From Nageia nagi (Eukaryota; Pinophyta), in NCBI GenBank assembly GCA_050084985.1, contig JBITNC010000002.1, positions 34,906,001-34,970,000 of the forward strand: DNA of 64,000 nucleotides, read 5' to 3'. A program made the position numbers and the translations under genes. Of the stretch, positions 22,272 through 34,830 are shown in pieces; position 1 is the stretch's first letter; each line of letters begins with the position of its first letter. The notes beneath the pieces were generated by a model. It was given only the letters and a program-made list of their open reading frames with translations, was not told the DNA's origin and searched no databases.

Positions 22272-22593
22272 ATAGGATGTCTATATCCTCACATTAGGTG
22301 AGAATTGTAGGTGGAATGCTTTCCACCTATACTTATTCAATAGTTACATATGCCCACACCTTTATCTTAAGTGTGTGGGTCTACATGCACATGTGGAAAT
22401 ACTCTTAATAAAAAAATAAATGGGTTTGCACATTTGCATACATAATAATCCACATTTAATAATAAATGGATTATTCCATATTTCAATTTTTTTTCCTCCT
22501 AACTTAGATGTTATATATGGTCCTTTGATTATCAATTAATTAGGAATAATATATCTAAGTTATTTACACAATAATAAATTATATATTCTAACA
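22272..22593 (-). repeat. Element B 3' LTR, proximal half
   Basis: Starts with the ATAGG duplication and aligns with 28856-29174 of the right LTR, ending TTCTAACA. Together with 13128-13481 it rebuilds one LTR of about 671 bp when ATAGG is counted once. Confidence 0.9.
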
Positions 22594-23560
22594 CTCTCCC
22601 TTAATGCAATATTTGGATAAAGAGAAAAGAAGATAGAAACAAAGTTTTAAAGAGTTCTTCTCCATAAGAAATACAATTAGAGATGAGAACTTAACATCTT
22701 GATAAGTAATAAAATTTATATCCTAAATAAGGCTCAACTACTAAACCATTTGAACAAATGGTTTACAATACAATAATCAACAACCATAAATTATTTTAAT
22801 ATACAAGTAGTAGTTATTCAACAATATATTTACATGATGAGGTTAAGTGAGCTTGCATACTCAAAGTAAGTAACCTGCAATCTCTTAAATAAACCTACAA
22901 TCAGCTCATAAACAAGATCGATTAGATGTACCATATATACATTCATTTCAATTTATGATAAATGAATCAAACAATGTCATCCATAAACTGATCAAATGGT
23001 GCACTATAAGCCATTATAAAGATGTCAAGATTTAACCTATATTAACCTTTTGTATAAATAAACTATGTATTAATTATTAATCATGATATGATAACTATTG
23101 TACAAAAATGCACAATTAGTATATATAAAGTTCATCATACACTCCAAAGTGGACAAACAAGCTCTTCACATTTGGATAACTCAAATGAGTTCCTCACATA
23201 AGGATAATTAAGTATAACAATACACATAAAAGGATTATACAACATATTATTCTTTTAGAGGTGAAGTGTTTATGGTACGAATTTCAAGAATTCATATTTC
23301 ACTCCCCTTAAGGATAACTTTACCATCCTAAGAGATTACATAGGTGAATTATTTATGATAAGAATTCATACTTCACTCCCTCTTAAGGATAACTTTACCA
23401 TCCTAAAATATGATATGATTTCATATAACTTTATGTTATGATCTATTTATTTATTTATTTTGTAGTCTTTTCATATGCAAGTTGATATCATATATTCTTT
23501 CATTATAAAGTTGACATCATATCAAAATTATTCTTCCCCTTGAGGGAAACTTCATCAAAA
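22594..23560 (-). other. 3' non-coding end of element B, related to family A
   Basis: After the purine tract (CTCTCCCTTAATGCAATAT on +) it follows the same order as 13982-14830 of the family A element: a GAGTTCTTCTCC tract, then GTGCACTATAAG, decayed TTTGGATAACT...GAGTTCCTCACA repeats at 23150-23220, and two copies of a TTCACTCCCCTTAAGGATAAC tract (23290-23410). So B shares its 3' region with family A although its LTR and interior differ. Confidence 0.65.
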
Positions 23561-23984
23561 GAAAGACTTAAAAAATGAATAAAAGCGATGAAATTGGCAA
23601 TATTCCAATGCACATATTATCTTAACCAAACCACATCATATATATTATGGAGATATTTACTAAGTGCACTCAATGCTCACCTAATAAAAAATTAACCTTC
23701 TATTTAGGTTCTAACTCAATACCTAGCAAATAGATTTAGTCATATGCACACATTTCTTCCAAGGGAAATTTATTTGTAGTATAAAATATAAAGGCACAAG
23801 ATAGTAAATAGTACATTTATCAAATGCATAGTTTCATCATAATAACTATATCATTCATCTAGAAAGGTATTCTTCTAAATACCTCAAATTATTTAGATGA
23901 TAAACTTAAAATTATTCATTTTAGGTTGATCTTATACAAATACTTACATATCCATATTGATAAAATTATGCACACCTAACTTTG

Positions 23985-24445
23985 TATTTTCCCAAGGAGA
24001 AATAGTTTGAGAGCTTACATGAGCAATGGATTCTAGTTTTATAGTACCCAATTCTTTTCTTAGATCACTTATTTATTCGAGAAGCTTTTATTTTTCAGCA
24101 ATAAACCAATTTTATTCCTCCATGATCATTTTGAAATTTTGTTCACTGACCATTCTTTTCCTTTTAAACACATCATATTTGATTCTCATAATATTTAGTT
24201 GCTCGCATAAAACCCTATTTTCATTTAATAATAAAATATAGGCAATGACACTTATTGATGATTCTTCTCTAACATTGGCTAGATTGGAACTAGAGTTTAA
24301 TACTCTTTGTTCTTCAATATTACTCTAAATAATTCTTTCTATATCCCCTTTGTTTGGGGATAATCCTAAGCATTCTAAAAATTGGTTTCCATATCTATAA
24401 TTGCATCGCTTAATTCAAATGTTGGCCTCTACTTAATGGGTTGAG
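23985..24445 (-). pseudogene. Decayed coiled-coil reading frame in element B
   Basis: Read on -, a nearly continuous frame: NFLECLGLSPNKGDIERII, NIEEQRVLNSSSNLANVREE, then LLLNENRVLCEQLNIMRIKY, FKRKRMVSEQNFKMIMEE and SDLRKELGTIKLESIAHVS. It is rich in Glu, Lys, Leu and Asn with heptad-like spacing, so a coiled coil is likely. Four internal stops break it and one shift lies near 24390. I do not recognise a family; it may be the remains of an element-specific protein. Confidence 0.5.
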
Positions 24446-24944
24446 TACTAAATTTCAATTAAACACTACTAATAAATGCCATCACACACTTCTACTTAAC
24501 TCATATATGGTATTTATTACAACTATACTAAGTGTCTAATCATTTTACAACAATGTTGTTGAATAATTGAAAACTTATAAATGACATAAATCTAATGGAT
24601 TATTATAATAGTGACATCAATTATAAGTTATGAATACTTTTTAAAAAAATTCTCCATTGAATTTTCAAAAAATAGGTGTTCATCAAAAGAATAATTTTAT
24701 ATCATATAATCACACATAATCATAAATGTACTTTATATAAGTAGCCAATATACTTACAAATAAAAGCACCTATTAAAAGATATTTTTTCATCATAATCTA
24801 TCTATAAAATTAAGGTAATCACCAAAAATATTTTTTCTTTCCATCAACAAATTAAGGCAAATATTCTTGCTATCAAGGCAATAATTCATACCATCAATGA
24901 ATTAAAGAAATTATTCTTGTCACCAAGGCAATAATTCATACCAT

Positions 24945-25130
24945 TAATAACAATATGACAAATAATCCATGAACATTGATACAATTTTCCAACATGAAAA
25001 TAACAATGTTACAAATAATCCATCAACATGGATATAACTTCTCAATGTGGAAGTATAAATATGGCAAATAATCCATCAACATGGATATAACTTCCCAAAA
25101 TGGAAGTTTAAAAATGGCAAACAATCCATA
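24945..25130. repeat. Tandem repeat, about 60-bp unit
   Basis: Three to four units containing ATGGCAAATAATCCATCAAC then ATGGATATAACTTC, near 24957, 25014, 25063 and 25114. Confidence 0.8.
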
Positions 25131-25334
25131 AAGTTGCATTAATTATTGCATCAATAATTATAACCATTTATGTCTTTATAAAAATGTACAAGACTCAAAA
25201 ATGATTTATTACATATTCCATAAAATTATTAATCAATCTATTCAAGGAAAAAATCTTTATAAGTACCATCAAATATTTATACAAATAATTTTTAACCTTA
25301 AGTATTAGCAAAGAAGATAAGTATTAACTTTTTA

Positions 25335-25505
25335 CCATATAAAGTGATATATAAATAATTAATAAAGGTGATATATGAGATATCAACTTATACATAATAA
25401 ACAAAGGTGATATGCGAGATATCTACATGTGCATAAATAATAATGGTAATATACAAGATCAACATATGCACACTAATCAATGGTGATATGCAAGATATCC
25501 ATTTG
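25335..25505. repeat. Tandem repeat, about 45-55-bp unit
   Basis: Units with GGTGATATGCGAGATATC followed by a CATATGCAC-like stretch, near 25364, 25405, 25445 and 25479. Confidence 0.75.
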
Positions 25506-25509
25506 TATA

Positions 25510-26115
25510 TGATCAAATATAAACAATGTGCTTGATAATTCGAATGTGGAGAAAGTTTACACAACTTTCCACTCCAACAAGGATATCAAAGAATATGCAC
25601 TACTAAGGTTTTGAGGATAAATTTTTCATCTAATAAAAAATAATGTGCACAATAATTCAAATGTGGAGAAAGTTTACAAACTTCTCACTCCAACAAGGAT
25701 ATCAAAGAATGTGCACAACCAAGTTTTGAGGATAAATTTTTCATCCAACCAAAAATAATGCGAACAATAATTCAAATATGGAGAAAGTTTACACACTTTT
25801 CACTCCAACAAGGATATCAAATAATGTGCGCAACTAAGGTTTTAAAGATTAATTTTTCATCCAACCAAAAATAATGCAAACAATAATTCAAATGTAAAGG
25901 AGATTGACAAACTTTTCACACCAACAAGGATATCAAATAATGTGCACAACCAAGGTTTTGAGGATAAATTTTTCATCTAACCAAAAATAATGTCCATAAT
26001 AATTCAAATGTGAAGAAAGTTTACAAATTTTTCACTCCAACAAGAATATCAAATAATATGCACAACTAAGGTTTTAAGGATAAATTTTTCATCCAACCAA
26101 AAATAATGTACATAA
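25510..26115. repeat. Tandem array, about 116-bp unit, five copies
   Basis: Each unit has ATAATTCAAATGTGGAGAAAG, then a TTTCACTCCAACAAGGATATC tract, then GGTTTTGAGGATAAATTTTTC. Copies begin near 25534, 25650, 25766, 25882 and 26000. They differ by a few bases each, so the array is old. A degraded partial copy lies at 26160-26230. Confidence 0.9.
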
Positions 26116-26769
26116 TAAATTACCCAACTTAGGGTATTTTATAAATATGCATAATCAATGAGTGAAGATAGTGTATAAAGTAAAATTTGAAGAAAGTTTA
26201 CATAAACTTTTTCACTTCAAAGAATGTGAATAAAAATATTTATTTTAGAAGTTTAAACAACTTTTGTTTCAACCCAAGATATTAAAAAAATGTATTTATA
26301 TACACAATCTAATGATATAAAAAAATGCACAATCCAATGCACATCTAAGCACAATAATTATTTTGATTGACAAATGCAACATAATGCAACCTCCTTCTTT
26401 TATTTATCATTAACTAGATATTATCTTTTAAAATAACTTTATAAATAAATAAACACATCTAATCTCTACAAATTGAGATATTAAAAGTTACATTAAATAC
26501 TTACCATTTTTGCAAAAAAAAATTAATCTTATGAATTTTTGACTTTTGCAAAAAAATAGCTTTTATATAATTGTAATATATTTGATGATAAAATTAATTA
26601 TTACAAAAATAAAATTTTACCTTCAAAATTTTATCAATTTCTTATAATTGATCTAAATTTGTCAAATATTACAAAATGATTTTACTTTAAAAATTTACAA
26701 TAATTGTAAAATTTTACATTTATTTTGCAAAATAATTATAAACTTCAAAAAATTAAATAATAAAATTTA

Positions 26770-26935
26770 TGATATGAATCACGTTTCATAAATGTGCATT
26801 CATTAAACTTTATGTCATCAAATATGCACCATACCTCATAAATGTGCATTCATTAAATTATATCATCCCATGTACACCATATCTCATAAATATGCATTTA
26901 TTATGTCATCCCATGCTCATATGAATGTATACTTA
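26770..26935. repeat. Tandem repeat, about 53-bp unit
   Basis: Three copies of CTCATAAATGTGCATTCATT followed by ATGTCATC and a CACCAT stretch, near 26787, 26835 and 26880, the last shortened. Confidence 0.8.
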
Positions 26936-27469
26936 TTAATACTTGCATTTTGTCATAAATCCATGAGCAAGTTGGATCCATTAAAAAATTAAAAATCATT
27001 GACTCCTCTTAAAATGAAGACTAACACATTCTTTTTCTAATTTCTAAAGACTTTTATATCTAGCGATGCCTTAATTTTCTATAGGTGTTCTTTAGATCCA
27101 TCAATGCTACATCGTAATTCCCCTTATCCATTTTTTTGATCTTTGAAAACTATTTTTAAAAAGTCCAAATGCTTGATAAAGATACAAAATAATAAAATTG
27201 CAATCAATAAAAGTGATAAACATAGGTTTGGATCAAATTTGATCTATTTGGAGGAGAATGGTTGATGATGCAACAAAGGATAATAAGGGAGTACCATAGT
27301 TGATATGCAATCATCCCTTTGATACCATCAAGGTAAATTTACAAAACCAACTAGTTCCTCCACCAGGGAAACTACCATGCTTTATAGGGGTAATGGATGT
27401 TGTACGATAAATGATTATTATAAAACATGTACAACTCTTTTTTATGGAAAGAGGAGGTGTTACTATGCC

Positions 27470-27850
27470 CTACAACCCTTTGAAGGTACCATGCACCCCT
27501 TCAGGGATGGTTGCAACCCCTTGGGATGCTTGTGCCCCTCTAGGTTGCATGATCCCCTTGGGTAGCTCACACCCCCCTTTGAGGGTTGGAGGCCCCCTTA
27601 TGGTGTCTGCACCCCTTTGGGGGTGGCAAGCCCCTATGGGGAAGTATGTACCCCTTTAGGGGGTGGTAGCCCCTTATGGGGTAGTTTGCACCTCTTAGGG
27701 AGTGGTGACCCTTTGCGAGTGGTTTGTGCCCCTTAGGGGGTGGAAGCCCCCTATTAGGTGGCTTGCCCATCCCTAGGGTGGCGAACCCATGCGAGATAGT
27801 CCGTGCCCCTCTATGGGGTGGCAACCCCTTAAGGGGAGGTCCACCTATCC
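27470..27850 (-). repeat. GC-rich minisatellite encoding a 13-residue repeat
   Basis: About nine units of 39 bp (GTGCCCC...AGGGGGTGG), with starts near 27529, 27608, 27649, 27687, 27727 and 27803. GC-rich in otherwise AT-rich DNA. As 39 is a multiple of 3, the - strand (same sense as element B) stays open from 27824 to 27567 with units like RGLPPPKGHKPLA and RGYHPLKGYILPH. The + strand is also open in parts (27411-27659, 27724-27978). CCCCTTAAGGGG-type palindromes recur in it. Confidence 0.85.
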
Positions 27851-28490
27851 CAAAAATAAAATTTTCCTTATTTTATTTTTTTAATATAAAGTTACATAAA
27901 AAATATTCTAAATATCACCTAAATATATTTCAAAAAAATTTTGAATGCAATTTTTTAAAAAACTCACTAAGCTCATAATAATTTATAAGTTAAAGATTTT
28001 AGGCTTTGTAGTTTTGATATGTATATAAAAACTTATATACATATTAAAAATAATTGCATGCTTTTTTAACACATTTTTGTTACATTAAAAAATTGGTAAG
28101 CTTTTTTTGTAAACAAATGTAAGAATATTACTCAAATAGTAAGATTTTATGACTTATTTTACTATTGTATAAAATATAATCAAACATTTTAGCTTTCTTG
28201 TAAAAAAAATACTTCACTACAAAAAATCACAAATTAGATTTTTGTAAATTTGCAATAATAATAAGATCTTTTCATAGTTTTAAATTTAATTATATAAAAA
28301 TATCAAATTCAACTATGAAAGAAAAATAGATTTACTAATCTTCGCTAGATCTAAAGTTTAACTCTATAAAATATGTTAGATCTATCTTTTAGTTTCTAAA
28401 AAATTAAAACAAGATTAGAGTTTAGATATATCTTAAATGAGATTTTCCTCAAGATGATGGAGTTAAATTTTGAAGGAGGTGACCATAAGG
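27851..28490. other. AT-rich leader of element B
   Basis: Very AT-rich sequence between minisatellite and PBS; no coding or structural signal seen. Confidence 0.4.
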
Positions 28491-28491
28491 A

Positions 28492-28504
28492 GTCTTTGAT
28501 ACCA
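28492..28504 (-). other. Primer binding site of element B
   Basis: On -, TGGTATCAAAGAC two bases inside the 5' LTR, close to the tRNA-Met-type site of the family A elements. Confidence 0.75.
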
Positions 28505-28506
28505 CA

Positions 28507-29174
28507 TGAAGGAATTAAAGGATTTCTTAACCAAGATCACTTATGTATGCTCCAACAAATTAACACTCAATATAACATCTTTTCTCTCAAGATAACAATG
28601 AATAATCACACAAAGAGATAAAAATATATAGTGGTTCCTCTCTATGTGGGAGTACTTCAATTTAATCTAAATTTATTATTTTTTTCTTAATATTTCTCTT
28701 ATAACCTCTATATCAACCTAAATCTATCTATAAACTAGTAGCATGATAATGCTTCTACAAGTTTGCATTTTACAACAAAGCTTAGCCTTCCTTTTATAGG
28801 CTAAAATCCTACTTTGGCTCACCCTTTTATCGAAGGGGAATACCAAAGTCCATAGGATATTCATATCCTCAAATTAGGTGAGAATGGTAGGTGGAAGGTT
28901 TTCCACCCATACTTATTCAACAGTTACATATGCCCAGACCTTTATCTTAAGTATGTGGGTCTACATACACATGTGGAAATGCCCCTAATACAAAATAGAT
29001 GGGGCTCCACATTTGCATACATGGATAATCTACATTTTACAATAAATGGATTATTCCATATTTCAAAATCTTTTTTCTCCTAACTTAGGTGTTATATATG
29101 TTCCTATGATTCTAAATTAATTAGGAACAATATAAGTAAGTTATTTAAACAATAATGCATTATATATTCTAACA
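28507..29174 (-). repeat. Element B 5' LTR
   Basis: 668 bp, in + sense TGAAGGAATT to TATTCTAACA, followed by CATCT at 29175-29179. TATA-like CTTTTATAGG near 28793. Confidence 0.92.
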
Positions 29175-29640
29175 CATCTCCTAAACATGGTGTTCATTGC
29201 CTCTAGATAGATTTTGATTTCTTTTAACAATACCATATCTAATTTATTTCCTATAATCATTCTTTTAACAACTAATTATCTATGAAAACTATTTATAAAT
29301 ATCCTTACATTACATGTGTGTACAAACATTGAGAACTCATACTATAGAAGTTTTTTATGGACTTCACCAATTTGACTTCATTTATTCTCCCTGTAAATGT
29401 ATATTTTCCTTATTTTTATTTGTTCTTGTTGTATGTGCACTTGCCACTCTCAGGGTGGTTAATAGTTGATGCAAAGTTTGATAATATTAATTTCATTCTT
29501 ATATAAATAAATTCCTTTTGAGTTCTATTGATGGAAGATTGCGTAACCCATTTAAATATTTTTTTTTCATAGATAATTTTTTTATTAATGCTAAAAAAAT
29601 TACATAAGAGGATCAATACAAGTTATCAAAAACAAAATGG
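29175..29640 (-). pseudogene. LINE ORF2 start, endonuclease N-terminal part
   Basis: On -, KRMIIGNKLDMVLLKEIKIY, then a tract ending TMFRRCW, fits the LINE endonuclease block around the catalytic QETK (here KEIK). It runs straight into 13127 once element B is removed. Between 29400 and 29640 the sequence is probably the ORF1-ORF2 junction but I cannot place the start codon. Confidence 0.65.
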
Positions 29641-31130
29641 ATCTTTCAAAATGGTGTACATAGTAAGTCTAAGAAAAATATAAAACTAATACTACAACTA
29701 CACTAGTTCATATATTTCATCTAAAGAATCAATGTTGAAACAAGTTTAATTAGTTATTGTTTGAGAGAATTTTGTTATGTAGGAGGGTTAACATGACTTT
29801 TAGAATCCAAAAGTTCATCAATCAAAGATTGGATGCCTCCTTAAATGCATATAGGTACTACTTGTTAGAGGAGTTCATGGCTCAATTGACTTCCTTTTTT
29901 CTTTAGAGGCCCTGGGGTGGCTACTCTTAGAGAAAAGTTTAGTATGGACTACTTCAAGTCTAATGTTTGAGTAGAGCATCATGTTGCTTCATTACCTTTG
30001 GTATTGATCTCATTATCAAGCTTAGGAATCTCATTGTTCGAGCTTCCCTCCATGGTTTGGTCCATGTCAAGTTCATGTTGCCTTAAGACTAGTTTGTGAT
30101 TTGGATACAAGGATTTGGTGCCAAAAATATGAGATTATGATTAAGGGTTTGGAGGGGCCCCAAACAAATATGACATGTGCTCAACCTTTCGAGGTTGGTT
30201 GGTCTAGGTAGGTTGTAGGCTATGTCAAATCATCCTTTGGTTCATAATAGTCAATACCTTCCATAAATTGGATGGTTTAAAAACTTTTTATTGCTTGAAA
30301 ATCCTTAAGGGGTGGAGATAGGTGGAGTTAGGGGTTTTATTTAGGATTTTAATGGGTTATTATGCTTTAACTGGTGATTACATCGTAGTTGATTATTAAC
30401 AGGTATAAGGGTAGGCTCTGGCCAAGTGACCATAATCATTACAAATATGATAATAAAATGGAATTTAATCTAGATGTTGCTCCTAGACTAGTACCTTAGC
30501 TTAGATCACGATTTTGGTAGGAAGCGAGGCATATAGGTTTACATGAACAAATATATGAGAAAAGGGTAGGTTTTGAAAAGCTTGGATCAAATCAGAGGCA
30601 TAGATGAAATCCATTAAGGAATTACTTATGTCTTCTAGAAAATTATCATTTTAAAACTTAATGGGAAGGGCTAAGATTCTTACCCACATAGGATCGGAGG
30701 AAGGAAGATCATCTAACTTGAATCCAAGGTTTTTGGGTTTTGTGAAAAGGCCATTATTTCCATAGAACCAAGGGCCACATTATAATATGTCATCTTGATC
30801 TTGATTTAAAGCAAAAATTGGTAGACAATAGACACTTGGGTAAATTTTGATATTGTTCTCACCTATAGAGTATTCTAAGTTTGGAGGGTTCATCTTTCAA
30901 TCTCGTTGGGAAGGATCCTCAGACTAAGAAATTGATAAATAAGAGTTATTGATTTGAAGATAGCTATGCAATTATTTAGGATGCTCTTCGTAATTTGACC
31001 ACTAGGGTGTCAGAGGTGGCTTGGAAGTATCCTTGCATATTCTTTCGATGAATAGATTTTGGGATACGAAAAGCCCTATGTGGGGTGTTAGAAGTCAAGG
31101 CTCGTAAAGGCATTGGAATGCCATTTTAGA
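29641..31130 (-). pseudogene. LINE ORF1 with DUF4283 and zinc knuckle
   Basis: On -, CGPWFYGNNGLFTKPKNLGF and then DPMWVRILALPIKF lie at about 30650-30790. This is the DUF4283 RNA-binding domain typical of ORF1 in plant L1-type elements. A decayed CCHC knuckle, HICNDYGHLARAYP, lies at about 30409-30455. The N-terminal region to 31130 has MNPPNLEYSIGENNIKIYP but many stops. It is the 5' part of the same LINE whose endonuclease is at 29175 and 9716. Confidence 0.75.
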
Positions 31131-32330
31131 CCACATGTTTGAAGGATCACATCAAGGGAGTGAGTGGGACTACCCTTGAATTGGACTACATACCAAATTA
31201 AATGGCATAACCAAGGGTTTTGCTTCTTGCACACCAAAACTCTTCCACTCTCTTATCGAATAATGCTTATCAAAATGTCAAAAATTTTATAAATATCCAC
31301 CAACAAATATTATCTCTCGTAAGCTCTAAGGTGTTCACCTATTTGAATGATGTTACTCTTTAATTTGGAAGCCTATTAATAGTTAGGCAATTCAAATCTT
31401 TAGCAAATTCTTTAGTATTTGCAATCTTTACCAATTATAATACAAATTTCTATCAAGTGCAATCTAATAGAAAGGATGAGATATCAATGTGAATAATAAA
31501 TATTTGTAATACATTGTAGAAGCTCTTCATTTAATAAGATCGATAAATAGCAATCATAAAATGCAAGTATAATATGAAAATAAATGATGTATTTGATAAA
31601 TATATAAATACAAATAGTATCCAAAATGACGAGAATACCAATATGTAAATATAAATAGATATTACGTTATTCAATTAAAGTCACATAAATATTATATGAA
31701 AAAGAAAATTAAAGAACTTAACTAAAATTCTTGAGAAGAGAATATGATAATAAAATTTAATCAATGGTTTTTAGGTCGATTGGAAAGGATATGGTTGAGT
31801 GCTACTCTCGACGAGTTTGACAAAAGAGAATCCCCTAAATAGGAAATCTAATTCTAAGGAATAAATCCACAAGGATGGACAACATAATCACAAATAACAT
31901 ATACACATACATAAACATAAAAAAAGTTCACAAATCATATACATAACCATAATTTTTTTTTTCCAACCTAATCATAAATAACATATATACAATTATCCTT
32001 AAAACAAAATACATACTAATAAAATACATAGAAAGAAACACTTGAATAAGTTGCAACAAAGTCAATTTCTTAGTCCCCTAAAGGGCATCACAATGATCAA
32101 AATCTTTGACTCATTTTTAAGAAGTCCCATGTTCAAATCACAATGATTATTCTAAAGTACCGTTCCTATCTACAATCACATATGGATAGTAGATTGTTAA
32201 AACATTTACCCTACTAATAGCTGTAAAGAAGTTCTTATTTACCTAACCATATTGACGAACTAGAAACCCTCAATGTATAATAAATTATTGTTTTTTTAAT
32301 AAAATGTAAATAAAACATATGTATAATTCT
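31131..32330. other. AT-rich intergenic DNA
   Basis: No coding segment recognised. It may contain the 5' UTR of the LINE at its left end and the upstream region of the prefoldin gene at its right end. Confidence 0.4.
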
Positions 32331-32336
32331 TTGGTA

Positions 32337-32344
32337 CTATAAAC
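32337..32344 (+). promoter_or_regulatory. Possible TATA box of the prefoldin gene
   Basis: CTATAAAC about 130 bp before the candidate first donor site. Start of transcription would then fall near 32370. No transcript evidence is available. Confidence 0.3.
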
Positions 32345-32369
32345 AATGAATGAGGAGCATCAGACGTTA

Positions 32370-32472
32370 AAATGTTTTAAATTGAAACAGTAGAGCGAAG
32401 AAATCTCTCTAGAGATTGGAGATTTGGAAGGCCCTGCTCAGACTTTCATTCGACATATAATACATTTACAGG
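32370..32472 (+). other. PFD1: Candidate 5' non-coding exon of the prefoldin gene
   Basis: A leader containing ATCTCTCTAGAGATTGG that ends ATTTACAG with GTAACAG behind it, a usable donor. It would pair with the acceptor TATTTTAG at 34782-34789, giving a 2317-bp 5' UTR intron. Inferred only from splice-site patterns. Confidence 0.35.
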
Positions 32473-34830
32473 TAACAGTCTCTCTCTAGGGTTTTATATG
32501 TTGAGAGGAAAAAATACTTTGAATATTTTTTCGCAATGGTAGCATTCTCTCGGAGTGATTAGTGATTATCAGACGCAAATCAAGTTAGTTCAATGCCAAT
32601 TTTCAATAAGTCTTCACATCTTGCCATGGAATATCATATCCTTGTTTGTTAAAGCCGTCATTCACGACTAAGAAATGGATAAAACATGGGTTTTAATAAG
32701 ATTTATGAAATTATGTTTGAGCTTTCTTATATTTGGTATGTTGAATTTTTTACCCAAATTTTTCAGGGGTACGGAAATTCATAGAAATTTCATGGCTCTT
32801 AAATTTGAAATTACAGTAGTTAAAGTCACTTGGAAGAACTTGGACACAGGAAAAGCTCGGTAAAAAGTCTGTAATAGACAATGATAGAATATTAGAATCA
32901 AGAGTTTATGTTTAGTCAAAAACTCTTTCAACTCTAATAACTTCATCAAGTCAAAGAGTCTCCAATTATGCACTACAGTTTCAAATGTAGCTCCCATGCA
33001 CTGCTGTTCATCTAAAACTAGATGCATCGACTGTTCCCTGCCATGCCACTTAATGCAGCACACATCATGGGCTTCCTCCTATACTTATTCCTGTTCTTTA
33101 AGTTGAGATTTTGTCTACTTAGTTATAACCATTTTTGTTACATGAAAACCTGTCCATATGTTTTGTGGAAATAATGCGTAGTCTCGCTGCAGTGAGGTTA
33201 TCTGAACCTGGATCATACTCTTATGACTGTGCTTGACATTACACCACAGATCCTTGCAGAAATAATGTGATTTTATGTAAGGAACTTTCCTTGCAAGATG
33301 TTATCACTTTTGTGGATGCATTTAAATATCAAGGTTGTGCAAGTTTCACGAGGCAGTGATCATAGATATAAATAGGAAAATGGAAGTTAATATGACAACT
33401 GCTTTCTTCATATGAATAATCTAGTTCAAATATTGGAAGAATATGTAGAGGATAGATTGATCCTTATGGGAATATAGTTTTTTTAATGAGTGCCAATAAA
33501 AAATGGATCATGGGAATGATATTACCAGTATTTGGGAATGGAGAACAACAAAAGCTTTTATTTATTGCTCTTCGGTGAAAGCCAAGTATTGCACGTATGC
33601 TACTACAGGAATTGTGTTTGGTGCAAATTGAACAAGAAAGTTGGCCTTTCACCTTTCTTTTTTGCCTTTCTATGATTGCATGATGTGGCCATGCAGATTC
33701 CTAAGATCTATGAATCTTGCTTTTATTCTGAATAAATTCAAAACCAATTATTTCTATATTTTTTTCATTTGTTCTGCATTTGGAGATTAGTGATCTTCTT
33801 CCTTTGATCTATGGAATGGCAATTTCCTCATTTGTGTTTATTTACACAAACAAGCTTAGAGTGATCACACTAATAGATAAATGATTTTGCTAAAATTTCC
33901 ATTTTGTTTGAATTTCTAAATTTACGTTGAATAAACTTAGGATACTAGTTGCTTTTTTCATCCTCAGTATTCGACACAATATTGGCCATATTCATTTGCC
34001 TTTGATTAAATGGCAACCAGAATTTACCAAGGTCAGACCAGAAACTTAATTTTTTATGCTTCAAATCGAAAAAACCTCAACCCTCAGATTTGTGGTTCTT
34101 ACACAGCTATAATTTAGCATCTTCTTCAGCTAATGACAGCCCTTTTCCTGGGGAGTCGCACTATTCTTCTGGTTCCAACCGTGCCCAGTGGAGTTATATA
34201 AAAAAATGATTTGGGAAATGATACAAAATATGGTTTATACTACGGATAATCTTAATTTGCTCCAGGACACTTAACATTCTTGGAGCAAATCATTGCCTTT
34301 TTTGGTCTGCTGGCTTGACTTTAGCTAGATTGCTTTTATAGAATATGCAAGGAATTACTTGGTCAATCTATACTACATAAATAAAATATTTATGCAGCTT
34401 GGCTGCTGAAACCCTTATTTGGTGTTCTACAGAGCTGAGAGCTTGAATGAACTCAAAAGAAACTGTCATTTGGGATTTCATTCTTCATATTGTACTTCAT
34501 TATTTGATAAGTAGTACTGCTAGTACTTAAACTCATTTAAGCAGCAACAATGAAGGCATAGCTAGATGAGAATTGTTATCTGCATTCCAAAATTTGATTG
34601 GGTGCAACAACTTAGATCCAAGTTAATTTTTTTGATCAGAAAAGTTTGGAAGCTTCTTTCAGTGGAACCATTTAAATTAGTTGTTTCATCATTGTTGATG
34701 ACTTCTTGTTATTCTTAAAACTATTTCAGAAGTCAGTTCATGAAATAAGATTCTAACTGATGTTTTTCTGTGGGTTGTTTGTATTTTAGGAATCGAGAGT
34801 ATAAAGCTTTGAACTAGGGAGGCGGCATAA

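Larger units (their letters stand above)
13128..29174 (-). mobile_element. Element B: large LTR element without recognisable pol, interrupted
   Basis: Bounded by LTRs of about 670 bp. The left one is split into 13128-13481 and 22272-22593; the right one is 28507-29174. The target duplication is an exact CATCT (13123-13127 and 29175-29179). The internal part (22594-28506, 5.9 kb) has a PBS at the right, so it reads on -. Its 3' end resembles family A, but I find no integrase or RT, only a decayed coiled-coil frame and several tandem arrays. It is best described as a large non-autonomous derivative. The 8.8-kb element 13482-22271 inserted in its LTR later. Confidence 0.85.

Noticed and set aside
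25510-26115. Regular repeats with spacers, CRISPR-like at first glance
   Set aside because: The whole 116-bp unit is repeated, including the parts between the strongest blocks, so it is an ordinary tandem array. The window is plant nuclear DNA.
27411-27978. Open frames on + across the minisatellite as a possible proline-rich gene
   Set aside because: Both strands are open because of the repeat composition and unit length; there is no sign of a gene on + and the surrounding element reads on -.
32675-33063. Short frames on both strands in the first prefoldin intron as extra exons
   Set aside because: The prefoldin protein is complete at 128 residues without them and they show no conservation pattern.
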